In this document: in pieces, positions 8,047 to 20,267 of the stretch
How the letters are laid out: every line of letters starts with the position of its first letter
Numbering within the stretch: position 1 is the first letter of the stretch
DNA from: Micromonospora sp. NBRC 110009
Lineage (GTDB): Bacteria; Actinomycetota; Actinomycetes; Mycobacteriales; Micromonosporaceae
DNA: 64,000 nucleotides
Assembly: GCF_030518795.1 (NCBI RefSeq)
Contig: NZ_CP130427.1
Coordinates: 2,418,001 to 2,482,000, forward strand
Direction: 5' to 3'
The notes under the pieces: model-generated
What the model saw: only the letters and a program-made list of their open reading frames with translations
Database searches by the model: none
What the model was told of the DNA's origin: nothing
Translations under genes and position numbers: made by a program

Positions 8047-9047
8047 ATGAGCTCACGCCCCGCGAGTGCGACGCCGCTCGCCCACCCCACCACCGCCACC
8101 ACCCGGCCAGCCCTGATCTGGACCGCGCTGATTCTCGTCTACGTCCTCTGGGGCTCGACCTACCTGGGCATCCGGGTGGCGGTCGAGTCGCTGCCGCCAC
8201 TCACCTCCGCGGCGATCCGGTTCGCCGTCGCCGCCGCGGTGCTCGCCCTCGTGCTGCGCGCCCGCCGAGGGCCTGGCGCGCTCCGCGTCGACCGCCGGCA
8301 GCTCGGCTCGGCCGCCCTCATCGGCGTGCTCCTGCTCGCCGGCGGCAACGGGCTGGTCGTGCTCGCCGAGTCCGGCCCGCCCGGGGTGGCGGTGCCCTCC
8401 GGCATCGCCGCGCTGCTGGTGGCCACCGTCCCGCTCCTGGTCGTGTTGTTGCGGACGCTCGTCGGCGACCGTCCCAGGCTGTGGACGTTCGCCGGGGTGG
8501 GCCTCGGCTTCGTCGGCCTCGTCCTGCTGGTGCTGCCCACCGGCGGGGCGGGGACGGTGCCCGTGGTGGGCGCCCTGACCGTGGTCGCCGGGGCCATCTC
8601 CTGGTCGGTCGGCTCCTTTCTGTCCGGGCGCATCCGGATGCCCGCCGACCCCTTCGTGGCCACCGTGTACGAGATGGTGGCCGGCGCGGTGGTGCTCGTC
8701 GGGGTCGCCGGCCTCCGGGGCGAGCTGGGCGGCTTCTCCCCCGCCGAGGTGACCGGCCGGTCCTGGGCGGCGTTGGCGTACCTGATGGTGGCGGGCTCGC
8801 TGGTCGCCTTCACCGCGTACGTGTGGCTGCTGCACCATGCGCCCATCTCGCTGGTCGCCACCTACGCGTACGTGAATCCGGCGGTCGCGGTGGCGCTCGG
8901 TGCGCTGCTCGCCGCCGAGCCCGTCACCGCGCACGTGCTGCTGGGCGGCGCGGTGATCGTCGCCGGCGTGGCGGTCGTGGTGAGCACCGAGCGCCCGCGC
9001 CGGGCACAAACTGCGAGATCGCGGGGGCGGGGCGGGGTGGGGACGGG

Positions 9048-9066
<19 letters not shown>
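8047..9066 (+). CDS. EamA-family (drug/metabolite) transporter
   Basis: The 339-residue product has ten predicted transmembrane helices in two EamA repeats. The first begins with VYVLWGSTYLGIRVAVESLPPL, the usual opening of YedA/RhaT-like exporters, and the second is preceded by ISWSVGSFLSGR. A conserved YAYVNPAVAVALG motif marks helix 9. The substrate is unknown; relatives export amino acids or metabolites. The C-terminal tail is arginine-rich and its last 19 bp overlap the end of the convergent nuclease-helicase gene. Confidence 0.88.
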
Positions 9067-12254
<3,188 letters not shown>

Positions 12255-12333
12255 GCCCGGTCCCTCGGTCGCCCGCCGCCACGCGTACGCGTGACCTGAG
12301 CAATGCCGCCCTGGACTGTGCGGCCGGGGCGCG

Positions 12334-13689
12334 CTATTGGGCGCGGAGCTCGACCAGGGTCACCTGAGGCGGCGCGCCCACCCGGACCGGCGGGCCCCAG
12401 AAGCCGGCGCCGTTGGTCACGTAGACCTTGGTGCCGTCCACCTCGCCGAGGCCGGAGACCACCGGCTGCTGGAGCTTGACCAGCAGGTTGAACGGCGCCA
12501 TCTGGCCGCCGTGGGTGTGCCCGGAGAGCTGGAGGTCCACGCCGAACTTCGCGGCCTCGTGCGCGGCCACCGGCTGGTGGGCCAGCAGCACCACCGGGCG
12601 GCTGGGGTCGCGGTCGCCCAGGGCGGCGGCGTAGTCGGCCGGGGCGGCCAGCCCGGTGCCGGCGGCGGTCACGTCGTTCACCCCGGCCAGGTCCAGCACG
12701 CCGCCCCGGGCTCGGATCTCCTGACGCTCGTTCTGGAGCACCCGCAGGCCGAGCCGGTCCACCTCCCGGACCCACTCCTCGACGCCGGAGTAGTACTCGT
12801 GGTTGCCGGTGACGAAGAAGCTGCCGTACCGGAAGCGCAGGTCGCGCAGCGGCTCGGCCGCCGTGCCCAGTTCGGCCACCGAGCCGTCGACCAGGTCGCC
12901 GACGACCGCCACCAGATCGGCGTCCATCCGGTTGATCATGGCGACGATCCGCTCGGTGTGCGACCGACCGCGCAGCGGCCCGAGGTGGATGTCGGAGACG
13001 GTGGCGATCCGCAGGCCGTCCATGCTGCGCGGGAGCTTCGCCAGCGGGATCTGCACCCGGTCCAGGCGTGGCGGTCCCATCGCCGTACGGACGCCGTACC
13101 CGGTGACCCCGGCGGCGGTGAGCCCGGCGAAGATCGCGGCGCCGCGGGCCAGCAGCAACCGCCGGGAGGGATCGTGATCCGGCGCGACGGTCGGCGGGTC
13201 CCCGGCCGGCGGCGCGGTGCGCCCGGCGGACGGCGCCGCTGACGGCTCCGCCAGTGCGACGGGTGACGCCGGCGCGACGGCCCCTGGTTCCGCCGCGCCC
13301 GCGGCCGAGGGGTCCATCCGGATCCCGGCAGACCCGCCGGCCGGTACCAGCGACGGCTCGGGAGGCGCGCCGGGCGTGGCGACCCGCTCGCGGCGGCGCA
13401 GCACCAGCTTGGCCACCGCCATCGGCACCTCCAGCACCAGCAGCAGCACCAGCAGGTAGAACATCAGCGCCAGCCAGAGGTAGCCCGGCCAGGCCAGCCA
13501 GTGCAGGCCGTTGCGGGTGCCCGCCATGGTGGCCGGCACCAGCAGCGCCAGCAGCAGCACGGCGAAGCCGCCGATCCGCCGCCGGCGGCCGGGCCGGGCG
13601 GTGTCCCGGACCAGCCGCTTCCACAGGTAGAGGTGGATCAGGGCGGTGACGAGCACAGCAGAGCCCAGGAACGTCGCCATCGCCAACAC
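12334..13689 (-). CDS. Membrane-anchored metallophosphoesterase
   Basis: A 451-residue protein with three or four N-terminal helices (residues 5-95), an Ala/Pro-rich linker, a further helix, then a calcineurin-like phosphoesterase domain from about residue 210. Metal-binding motifs are DIHLG, GDLVDG, GNHEYY, AHQP and SGHTHGGQ, all present, so it should be active. Relatives such as YkuE and YaeI act outside or at the membrane on unknown phosphoesters or UDP-sugars. The GTG start has GGAGG six bases upstream; the in-frame ATG three codons later is poorly spaced. It starts 11 nt after moaD, probably in the same transcript. Confidence 0.88.
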   Translation of the reverse strand: MLAMATFLGSAVLVTALIHLYLWKRLVRDTARPGRRRRIGGFAVLLLALLVPATMAGTRNGLHWLAWPGYLWLALMFYLLVLLLVLEVPMAVAKLVLRRRERVATPGAPPEPSLVPAGGSAGIRMDPSAAGAAEPGAVAPASPVALAEPSAAPSAGRTAPPAGDPPTVAPDHDPSRRLLLARGAAIFAGLTAAGVTGYGVRTAMGPPRLDRVQIPLAKLPRSMDGLRIATVSDIHLGPLRGRSHTERIVAMINRMDADLVAVVGDLVDGSVAELGTAAEPLRDLRFRYGSFFVTGNHEYYSGVEEWVREVDRLGLRVLQNERQEIRARGGVLDLAGVNDVTAAGTGLAAPADYAAALGDRDPSRPVVLLAHQPVAAHEAAKFGVDLQLSGHTHGGQMAPFNLLVKLQQPVVSGLGEVDGTKVYVTNGAGFWGPPVRVGAPPQVTLVELRAQ

Positions 13690-13700
13690 GGGAGCCCTCC

Positions 13701-13946
13701 TCAGCCGCCCGCGAACGGCGGCAGCACGTCGACCGTCACGCCGGCCGGCAGCGGTGTCTGACGATCATGACAGGCCACGCCGTCGACCAGGAAACTCGCC
13801 GCCTTCAGCACCACGGCGAGCCGTTCGCCGTGCCGCGCCGTCAGCTCGTCGAGGAGCGCGTCGAGGGACCGACCGGCGGGGGCGGTCTCCTCGGACCGGC
13901 CGGCGGCGGCGCGAGCCCCCGCGAAGTAGCGGACGGTGAGCTGCAC
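13701..13946 (-). CDS. moaD: Molybdopterin synthase sulfur carrier MoaD (ThiS/MoaD family)
   Basis: An 81-residue beta-grasp protein ending in Gly-Gly, the residue pair that is adenylylated and thiocarboxylated before sulfur is passed to MoaE. It opens with QLTVRYFAGARAAAGR, typical of MoaD. The start is GTG; the gene begins 3 nt after the moaA stop, so translation is coupled. Its MoaE partner is encoded about 11 kb away. ThiS is an alternative reading, but the moaA neighbour favours MoaD. Confidence 0.9.
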   Translation of the reverse strand: MQLTVRYFAGARAAAGRSEETAPAGRSLDALLDELTARHGERLAVVLKAASFLVDGVACHDRQTPLPAGVTVDVLPPFAGG

Positions 13947-13949
13947 CGG

Positions 13950-14966
13950 TCAGCCTCCGATCGCCGACATCGGGCGGGCGGGTTGCAGGAAGGTGGGGTC
14001 GTCGATGCCGTGTCCGGCCCGCTTGCCCCACATCGCGGTACGCCACCGGCGGGCCAGCTCGTCGTCGTCCGCCCCGGCGCGCAGCGCGCCGCGCAGGTCG
14101 GACTCCTCGGTGGCGAAGAGGCAGGCGCGGACCTGACCGTCGGCGGTGAGCCGGGTCCGGTCGCAGTCACCGCAGAACGGCCGGGTGACGCTGGCGATCA
14201 CCCCGACCCGGGCCGGCCCGCCGTCCACCAGCCAGGTCTCGGCGGGCGCGGCGCCGCGCTCGGCCGGGTCGGCGTTCAGCGCGAACTCGGCGCGCAGGGC
14301 GGCCAGGATCTCCTCGGCGGTGACCATGGTCGCCCGGTCCCAGCCGTGCTGGGCGTCCAGCGGCATCTGCTCGATGAAGCGCAGCTCGTAGCCGTGGGCC
14401 AGGGCGAACCGGAGCAGCGCCGGGGCCTCGTCGTCGTTGATGCCGCGCATCAGCACGGCGTTGACCTTCACCGGGGCCAGCCCGGCGGCCGCCGCGCCGG
14501 CCAGGCCGGCGAGCACGTCGCCGAGCCGGTCCCGGCGGGTCAGCGCGGCGAACCGGGCGCGGTCGAGGGTGTCCAGCGAGACGTTCACCCGGTCCAGGCC
14601 GGCGGCGCGCAGGGCGGGCGCGAGCCGTTCGAGACCGATGCCGTTGGTGGTCAGGGAGATCCGGGGCCGGGGCTCCAGCGCGGCCACCGCCGACACGATG
14701 CCGACCAGACCGGGCCGGATCAGCGGCTCACCGCCGGTGAAGCGCACCTCGGTGACGCCGAGCCGCTGCACCGCGATCCCGATCAGCCGGACGATCTCGT
14801 CGTCGCTGAGCAGCTGCGGCCCGGCCAGCCAGGGCAGTCCCTCGGCCGGCATGCAGTAGGTGCAGCGCAGGTTGCATTTGTCGGTCAGCGAGACCCGGAG
14901 GTCCCGGGCGACGCGGCCGTACCGGTCGACGAGGACCCCGTCGGTCGTCGTCGGGGCGGCGGTCAC
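13950..14966 (-). CDS. moaA: GTP 3',8-cyclase MoaA
   Basis: MoaA is a radical SAM enzyme that rearranges GTP in the first step of molybdenum cofactor synthesis. The 338-residue product has the N-terminal cluster motif CNLRCTYC (Cys 31, 35, 38), [11 protein letters not shown], the SLTTNG strand and the C-terminal second cluster [20 protein letters not shown]. It lacks the final GG seen in some MoaA but ends in SAIGG. The GTG start overlaps the stop of the upstream kinase-like gene as GTGA, so its translation depends on that gene. Confidence 0.95.
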   Translation of the reverse strand: MTAAPTTTDGVLVDRYGRVARDLRVSLTDKCNLRCTYCMPAEGLPWLAGPQLLSDDEIVRLIGIAVQRLGVTEVRFTGGEPLIRPGLVGIVSAVAALEPRPRISLTTNGIGLERLAPALRAAGLDRVNVSLDTLDRARFAALTRRDRLGDVLAGLAGAAAAGLAPVKVNAVLMRGINDDEAPALLRFALAHGYELRFIEQMPLDAQHGWDRATMVTAEEILAALRAEFALNADPAERGAAPAETWLVDGGPARVGVIASVTRPFCGDCDRTRLTADGQVRACLFATEESDLRGALRAGADDDELARRWRTAMWGKRAGHGIDDPTFLQPARPMSAIGG

Positions 14967-15877
14967 GTCTCGACCGTAGCGCGTCGGGCGCCCTTGAGCG
15001 CGGCGCGGGCGGCGGAGCCCACCGCGTCCCGGTAGGTCGCGCCGAACAGGGCGGTGTGCACCAGCAGCAGGTGGAGCTGGTGCAGCGGCACCCGCTCCCG
15101 CCAGCCGTCGGCCGGCGGCCAGGCCTCCCGGTAGGCCGCCATGATGCGGTCCAGGTGCGGCGGGCCGCCGAAGAGGGCGAGCTGGGCCAGGTCCGTCTCG
15201 CGGTGGCCGCCGTGCGCGGCCGGATCGACCAGCCAGACCCGGTCGTCCGCCCCCCAGAGCAGGTTGCCCGGCCAGAGGTCGCCGTGGATCCGGGCCGGCG
15301 GCTCGTCGCCGCCGAACTCGCCGATCCCGTCGATCACCTGCTCGACCAGGCCGGCCTCGGTGCCGCCGAGCGCGTCGTTGTCGACCGACAGCCTCAGGTA
15401 CGGCAGGAGCCGCCGGCGGGCGAACCAGCGCGGCCACGGGCCCGGGTCGGGCGTGTTGTCCTGCGGCAGCGCGCCGATGAATCCGGTCCACTCGGCGCCG
15501 AACGCCGGTGCCCCGGCCCGGTGCAGCCCGGCCAGCTCGCGCCCGAACCGCTCGGCCGCCTCCGGCGTCGGCTCGCCCGGGTCCACCCAGTCCAGCGCCA
15601 GCAGCTCCGGCAGCGCCACCATCACCTCCGGCACGGCGACCGTGCCCGCCTCGCGCAGCCAGCGCAGCCCGGCGGCCTCGGTGGCGAAGAAGCCCTCGGG
15701 CACCGGCCGGGCCGCCCGCTCCGGCCAGGTCTTCGCGAAGACCGAGTGCCCGTCGTCGAGGGTGAGCCGGGAGGCGGCGCAGATGTCCCCGCCGGAGACC
15801 GGCGTCTCCCGGATCCGCTGATGGGTCAGGAAGGTCGGCAGGTGCTCCGGGTGTGCCCGCAGGTATGCCAGGTCCAT
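14963..15877 (-). CDS. Fructosamine-kinase-like (FN3K family) phosphotransferase
   Basis: A 304-residue kinase of the fructosamine/ketosamine kinase family. Features are [21 protein letters not shown] (ATP-binding lysine), [16 protein letters not shown], the catalytic loop HGDLWPGN (198-205), and [22 protein letters not shown] for Mg binding. Family members phosphorylate ketoamine adducts on glycated proteins or small amines so that the adducts break down. It is the first gene of a run with moaA, moaD and a phosphoesterase, overlapping moaA by 4 nt. A role in molybdenum cofactor synthesis is not known and the link may be only transcriptional. Confidence 0.85.
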   Translation of the reverse strand: MDLAYLRAHPEHLPTFLTHQRIRETPVSGGDICAASRLTLDDGHSVFAKTWPERAARPVPEGFFATEAAGLRWLREAGTVAVPEVMVALPELLALDWVDPGEPTPEAAERFGRELAGLHRAGAPAFGAEWTGFIGALPQDNTPDPGPWPRWFARRRLLPYLRLSVDNDALGGTEAGLVEQVIDGIGEFGGDEPPARIHGDLWPGNLLWGADDRVWLVDPAAHGGHRETDLAQLALFGGPPHLDRIMAAYREAWPPADGWRERVPLHQLHLLLVHTALFGATYRDAVGSAARAALKGARRATVET

Positions 15878-15883
15878 GAGCGC

Positions 15884-15889
15884 AAGGTA
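15884..15889 (-). promoter_or_regulatory. -10 box of the FN3K-moaA-moaD run
   Basis: TACCTT on the minus strand stands 6 nt before the ATG at 15877, with no ribosome-binding site; it supports that start. Confidence 0.5.
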
Positions 15890-15972
15890 GCCGGTCGCAC
15901 CGACGGTTGCGGGTCGTGTGCCCGCGTCGGCACCAGCCGATCCGCGCTCACCTGCACCGATACTCTCCGTAT

Positions 15973-16000
15973 CTGTGGACAACCCGCGTGTCGTCCACAG
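15973..16000. promoter_or_regulatory. Facing pair of DnaA-box-like sequences
   Basis: The plus-strand sequence 15974-15982 is the exact complement of the actinobacterial DnaA box TTGTCCACA. A second box, TCGTCCACA (one mismatch), is at 15991-15999. Together they form the inverted repeat CTGTGGAC-N12-GTCCACAG. It lies between the divergent FN3K-moaA and DUF4192 genes. Confidence 0.5.
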
Positions 16001-16040
16001 GGCCTGTCGGGCGGACGCCCCGCCGCCGCACGCTCCCGGC

Positions 16041-17093
16041 ATGAATCCCACCGACCAGCCCCGGCTCGCCGTCCGATCGCCCGCCGACCTCATCGCCGCC
16101 GTGCCCTACCTGCTCGGCTTCCATCCCGCCGACAGCGTGGTCGTGGTGGCGCTCCGCGGCCGCCGGGTCGTCTTCGCCGCCCGGGGTGACCTGCCCGAGC
16201 CGGGCGCCGACCCGCGGCCCGCGGCCCGGCACCTGGTCCAGGTCATCGCCCGCCAGGGCACCGAGTCCGCCACCGTGCTCGGCTACGGGCCGGCCGCCCG
16301 GGTGACCGGTGCGATCGACGCCGTCGGCGCGGCGCTGGACGCGGCCGGGCTGGTCGTCCTCGACGCGCTGCGGGTGACCGACGGGCGCTGGTGGTCCTAC
16401 GTCTGCACCGATCCGGAGTGCTGTCCGCCCGACGGCACCCCGTACGACCCGGCGGCCAGCGAGGTCAGCGCGGCGGCGGTCTTCGCCGGTCAGGTCGCCC
16501 TGCCCGACCGGGCCGCGCTGACCGCGCAGGTGTCCGCGCTCGACGGTCCGGTCCGGGTGGCCATGCGACGGGCCACCGCCCGCGCCCGCCGTCGGCTGGC
16601 GGCCCTCAGCGAGGAGGCGGCCGAGACCGCGCTGGTCGGCGGCCGATCCGTGCGCTCGGCCGGCGTGGCGGCGGTCCGCACGGCGTTCCGCCGGCATCGG
16701 CGCGGCCAGCGGCTCGGCGACGACGAGGTGGCCTGGCTGACCGTGCTCCTCACCCAGCTCCCGGTCCGCGACCACGCCTGGGAGCGGACCGACGGGCGGG
16801 ACGTCGACATCAGCCTCTGGACCGACGTGCTACGCCGGGCCGAGCCCGAGCTGATCGCCGCTCCCGGCAGCCTGCTCGCCTTCGCGGCCTGGCGGGCCGG
16901 GCACGGCGCCCTGGCCGCGGTGGCCCTGGAGCGGGTGCTCGACGCCCGCCCCGACTACTCCCTGGCGCTGCTCCTGGACGACCTGCTCCGGCGCGGGTTT
17001 CCTCCGTCCGAGCTGGACGGCTGGCCGGAGGTCGGCTTCCCGGGAGTGGTGCGCCGCCGGGCCCGTCGCCGCGTCCCGCGCCGGAGCATCTGA
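16041..17093 (+). CDS. DUF4192 domain-containing protein
   Basis: A 350-residue protein covering the whole DUF4192 family. The hallmark opening SPADLIAAVPYLLGFHPADSVVVVALRG is at about residues 12-40. A cysteine-containing strand, VCTDPECCPPDGTPY, follows near residue 120. The C-terminal half is alpha-helical and shows LLAFAAWRAGHGALAAVALERVL. The family is widespread and single-copy in actinobacteria but has no known biochemical role. No clear ribosome-binding site precedes the ATG. It converges with fdhD. Confidence 0.85.
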   Translation: MNPTDQPRLAVRSPADLIAAVPYLLGFHPADSVVVVALRGRRVVFAARGDLPEPGADPRPAARHLVQVIARQGTESATVLGYGPAARVTGAIDAVGAALDAAGLVVLDALRVTDGRWWSYVCTDPECCPPDGTPYDPAASEVSAAAVFAGQVALPDRAALTAQVSALDGPVRVAMRRATARARRRLAALSEEAAETALVGGRSVRSAGVAAVRTAFRRHRRGQRLGDDEVAWLTVLLTQLPVRDHAWERTDGRDVDISLWTDVLRRAEPELIAAPGSLLAFAAWRAGHGALAAVALERVLDARPDYSLALLLDDLLRRGFPPSELDGWPEVGFPGVVRRRARRRVPRRSI

Positions 17094-17142
17094 TGCCGTC
17101 CGATGGGATGGGCGCGCGGGGCAGCGGTCGCTGGTGGCCGGG

Positions 17143-18006
17143 TCAGCCGGCCGGCTCGGCGACGCGGTGGGCGCCCGCGTAGACGTTCATGGTGGGGCCG
17201 CGCAGGAAGCCGACCAGGGTCATGCCGGCCTCCTCGGCCAGCTCGACGGCGAGGGTGCTCGGCGCGGAGACCGCCGCGAGCAGCGGCACCCCGGCCATCC
17301 AGGCCTTCTGGGTCAGCTCGAAGCTGGCCCGTCCGGAGACCAGCAGCACGTGCCCGGCCAGCGGCAGCCGGCGTTCCCGCACCGCCCAGCCGATCACCTT
17401 GTCGACCGCGTTGTGCCGGCCGACGTCCTCGCGCAGCACCACCAGCTCCCCGTCGGGGGTGAACAGGCCGGCCGCGTGCAGACCGCCGGTCCGGTCGAAG
17501 GCGCGCTGCGCGGCGCGGAGCCGGTCCGGCAGGGCGGCGAGCAGTTCGGCGGGCACGGCCAACGGGTCGTCCGCCACCGTGAAGAGCGAGCGGGTCCGGA
17601 CGGAGTCGATGCTCGCCTTGCCGCACACCCCGCACGAGCTGGTCGTGTAGAAGTTGCGCGCCGGGTCGGTGGCGGGCTCGGGCACGCCGGGGGCGAGCAC
17701 CACGTCGACCACGTTGTAGGTGTTCGGCGTCTCCGCCCCGGCGCAGAGCTGGGCGGTGTGCACGTCGTCGGCCGACCGGATCAGCCCCTCGGTGAGCAGG
17801 AAACCGATCGCCAGGTCCAGGTCGTCGCCGGGGGTACGCATGGTCACCGCGAGCGGCTTCCGCCGGCCGGGGCCGGCCGCGCCGACCCGGATCTCCAGCG
17901 GCTCCTCCACCGCCAGGGTGTCCTGTCGCCGTATCCGGGCGCGCCCGTCGGCCGCCGCGTCGAGGTCGATCCGGAGCACGCCGCGCCGGTCAGTCGCCCG
18001 TCCCAT
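17143..18006 (-). CDS. fdhD: Formate dehydrogenase accessory sulfurtransferase FdhD
   Basis: FdhD carries sulfur from a cysteine desulfurase to the molybdenum or tungsten centre of formate dehydrogenase. This 287-residue protein has the paired active-site cysteines in SSCGVCGK (near residue 120), the N-terminal [21 protein letters not shown], a [15 protein letters not shown] nucleotide-binding block and [13 protein letters not shown]. All conserved parts are present. No formate dehydrogenase is in the window. A GGATGGCGGG stretch precedes the ATG. It is divergent from mobA with 153 nt between starts. Confidence 0.93.
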   Translation of the reverse strand: MGRATDRRGVLRIDLDAAADGRARIRRQDTLAVEEPLEIRVGAAGPGRRKPLAVTMRTPGDDLDLAIGFLLTEGLIRSADDVHTAQLCAGAETPNTYNVVDVVLAPGVPEPATDPARNFYTTSSCGVCGKASIDSVRTRSLFTVADDPLAVPAELLAALPDRLRAAQRAFDRTGGLHAAGLFTPDGELVVLREDVGRHNAVDKVIGWAVRERRLPLAGHVLLVSGRASFELTQKAWMAGVPLLAAVSAPSTLAVELAEEAGMTLVGFLRGPTMNVYAGAHRVAEPAG

Positions 18007-18147
18007 CCCGCCATCCTGCCCCGCGGGGCCGGCCACCCGCACGGCGACGTCCCCGTCCGGCTCCCGGCCCGGGGTGGCGCCGGATCGCCCGGGTCCGAGC
18101 CACCGCCCCGCCGCGACGGGCACCGGGCGGCGGCGGACGGGCGCGGT

Positions 18148-18153
18148 TACCGT
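18148..18153 (+). promoter_or_regulatory. -10 box of mobA
   Basis: TACCGT is 6 nt before the GTG at 18160 and marks that codon as the start. Confidence 0.45.
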
Positions 18154-18159
18154 GGCCCG

Positions 18160-18759
18160 GTGACGGCGTACGCGGCGGTGGTGCTCTCCGGTGGGGCGGC
18201 CCGCCGGATGGGCGGGGTGGACAAGCCGGCCCGCCCGGTCGGCGGCCGGCCGATGCTGCACCGGGTGCTGGCCGCGGTCGCCGACGCCGTGCCGCGGATC
18301 GTGGTCGGACCGGCCGGCCCGGTCCCCGAGGGGGTACGGGTGACCCGCGAGGAGCCGCCCGGGGGCGGTCCGGTCGCCGCCACCGCCGCCGGCCTGGCGC
18401 TGCTCGACCCCGGCACCCGCACGGTCGCCCTCCTCGCCGCCGATCTGCCCCTGCTCACCCCGGCGGCGGTGGCTGAGCTGCGGTGCGCGCTCGACGGGTC
18501 GGCCGCCGACGGCGCCTGCTACGTCGACGGCGACGGTCGCCGGCAGCAGCTCTGCGGGGTGTGGCGGGTCGCCGCCCTGCGCTCCGCCGTCGACCGGGTG
18601 GCCGGCGAGCGGGGCGGCACGGTCGACGGGGCCCCGGTGCGCGCCCTGCTGGCCGGGGCGGTCGTCCGGGAGGTGTCCTGGTCCGGCTCCGGGCCGCCGC
18701 CCTGGTTCGACTGCGACACTGACGAGGACGTACGCCGGGCCGAGGAGTGGACGCGATGA
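18160..18759 (+). CDS. mobA: Molybdenum cofactor guanylyltransferase MobA-like
   Basis: A 199-residue nucleotidyltransferase that would add GMP to molybdopterin to give the guanine dinucleotide cofactor used by formate dehydrogenase and nitrate reductase. The signature [15 protein letters not shown] is at residues 7-21, followed by [10 protein letters not shown], the metal-site [11 protein letters not shown] and [15 protein letters not shown] at the C terminus. MocA-type cytidylyltransferases are related, but the FDxDTxED ending fits MobA. The stop overlaps the next start as ATGA. Confidence 0.9.
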   Translation: MTAYAAVVLSGGAARRMGGVDKPARPVGGRPMLHRVLAAVADAVPRIVVGPAGPVPEGVRVTREEPPGGGPVAATAAGLALLDPGTRTVALLAADLPLLTPAAVAELRCALDGSAADGACYVDGDGRRQQLCGVWRVAALRSAVDRVAGERGGTVDGAPVRALLAGAVVREVSWSGSGPPPWFDCDTDEDVRRAEEWTR

Positions 18760-19013
18760 CGGTGATGGACGACTGGGTCACGGCGGCCTGCGCCGAGCTG
18801 GGGCTGGACCCGGCCGAGGTGTCGGTGCCGGTCGTGCTGGACCTGGCCCGGGACGTGGCCCACCAGGTGCTGCGGCCGGGCGCGCCGATCACGGCGTACC
18901 TGCTCGGGGTGGCCGTGGGGCGGGGCGCGGACCCGGCCGCGGCGGCCGCCCGGCTCAGCGAGCTGGCCGGCTCCTGGCCGGTCGAGCTGGACGGCACCGC
19001 GCCCGCCGGGTAA
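18756..19013 (+). CDS. DUF6457 domain-containing protein
   Basis: An 85-residue alpha-helical protein that matches the DUF6457 pattern [48 protein letters not shown]. This small domain is often found directly after, or fused to, MobA in actinobacteria, so it probably assists guanylyl transfer or cofactor handling, but no biochemical role is known. The ATG at 18756 overlaps the mobA stop; a GTG at 18747 is less likely. Confidence 0.85.
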   Translation: MTVMDDWVTAACAELGLDPAEVSVPVVLDLARDVAHQVLRPGAPITAYLLGVAVGRGADPAAAAARLSELAGSWPVELDGTAPAG

Positions 19014-19114
19014 AGGGCTCCGCCGGGTCTGCGCCCCGGTGTCCGATGTCGGTCCCGCCGTGATTCGAGCCCCACCGTCCGTGGGTAGGGTGGCCCTGAC
19101 GGACGGAGGCGATC

Positions 19115-20215
19115 ATGACGGCAGACCACCCCTCGCCGGCCGATGAGCCCGCCGGCGCGATGCCGGAGCAGTACGAGTCGATCCTGCTGGACGAGCCGAC
19201 CACGGCCGATCTCCGCGCCAAGGTGACCGAGGCGTGGCGCGAGTTCGCCCGGGCGCTCGCCGACCGGCTGCGTGGCCTGCCCACCGGCGCGCACCTGGAG
19301 CTGACCCTCGACCCGACCGCGTCGGGCACCGGGGACGCCGTCTACTCGATCAGCGTGGACGTCGGCGAGGAGGGCCGGTTGTCGGCGCGGGCGGTCGGCA
19401 ACGCCACCCTGCCGCAGGGCTACCGGCTGGACCGGGCCGCCGTGGCGGACATGATCGCGCTCGGCTGGTCCCCGCCGGGGGTGATCGAGGGCTCCGGCGA
19501 GCAGTTCGGCCTGGACTGTGCGGTCGGCGAGGCGACCCGACTGGCCGCGGTGCTGTCCCGGACCCTGCGCGACGTCTACGGTGCCCCGCATCCCGCCTTC
19601 CTGGTCTACCTGGTGCAGGACGCCGAGGGGGAGGCGCTGTCGGTGGAGCCGCTCGGCACCGCCCGCAGCGAGTTCGGGCCGGACCGTGACATGGCGGCCG
19701 ACCTGGACGAGGCGCTGGCCGTCGGGGCCGGCACGCAGGCCGTCGACAACGACGTGCTGGCCCTCGAGGAGCGGGTCCGTACGGTCGTCTCGACCATGCT
19801 CAAGTCGAAGTCCGACCAGTTGCAGGTCGACTCCGACGGCGACATCAACATCCGGGCCGGCTCGGCGATGGTCTTCGTCCGGGTACGCGACAACCCGCCC
19901 CTGGTCGACGTCTTCTCCCCGGTGCTCACCGAGGTGGAGCCGACCGAACGCCTCTACATGAAGCTCTCCGAGCTGACCAACCGGATGCCGATCGGTCGCC
20001 TCTACTGCGCCGACGACACGGTCTGGGCCTCCATTCCGGTCTTCGGCCGCAACTTCCAGGCCACCCACCTGATGCTCGCGGTGCAGGTGATGACCGGGCT
20101 GGCCGACGAGCTGGACGACCGGCTGCACGGGGAGTTCGGCGGCAAGCGCTTCTTCGGCGAGGGTGACAAGCCGGCCCGCGCCCAGTCCGAACACCGCACC
20201 GGCATGTACCTCTGA
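19115..20215 (+). CDS. YbjN/TY-Chap-like putative peptide-binding chaperone
   Basis: A 366-residue soluble protein in two halves. Residues 20-200 hold a domain with GYRLDRAAVADMIALGWSPPG, typical of actinobacterial TY-Chap (YbjN, CesT-like) proteins. Residues 215-345 hold a YbjN-like fold: STMLKSKSDQLQVDSDGDINIRAG, VFVRVRDNPPLVDVFSPVL, NRMPIGRLYCADDTVWASIPV. Such domains resemble type III secretion chaperones, but the client is unknown. The assignment rests on fold-like patterns, not on catalytic residues. GGAGG lies just before the ATG, and TAGGGT at 19085 may be its -10. Confidence 0.6.
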   Translation: MTADHPSPADEPAGAMPEQYESILLDEPTTADLRAKVTEAWREFARALADRLRGLPTGAHLELTLDPTASGTGDAVYSISVDVGEEGRLSARAVGNATLPQGYRLDRAAVADMIALGWSPPGVIEGSGEQFGLDCAVGEATRLAAVLSRTLRDVYGAPHPAFLVYLVQDAEGEALSVEPLGTARSEFGPDRDMAADLDEALAVGAGTQAVDNDVLALEERVRTVVSTMLKSKSDQLQVDSDGDINIRAGSAMVFVRVRDNPPLVDVFSPVLTEVEPTERLYMKLSELTNRMPIGRLYCADDTVWASIPVFGRNFQATHLMLAVQVMTGLADELDDRLHGEFGGKRFFGEGDKPARAQSEHRTGMYL

Positions 20216-20267
20216 CGCCACCCGCGTCCGTCGAGGCACCGGGTATCAGGGCGGATGCCCGAGCGGG

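Noticed and set aside
15878..16040. Molybdenum-cofactor riboswitch upstream of the moaA run
   Set aside because: The gap before FN3K holds DnaA-box-like repeats and a leaderless-type promoter; no long structured leader fits.
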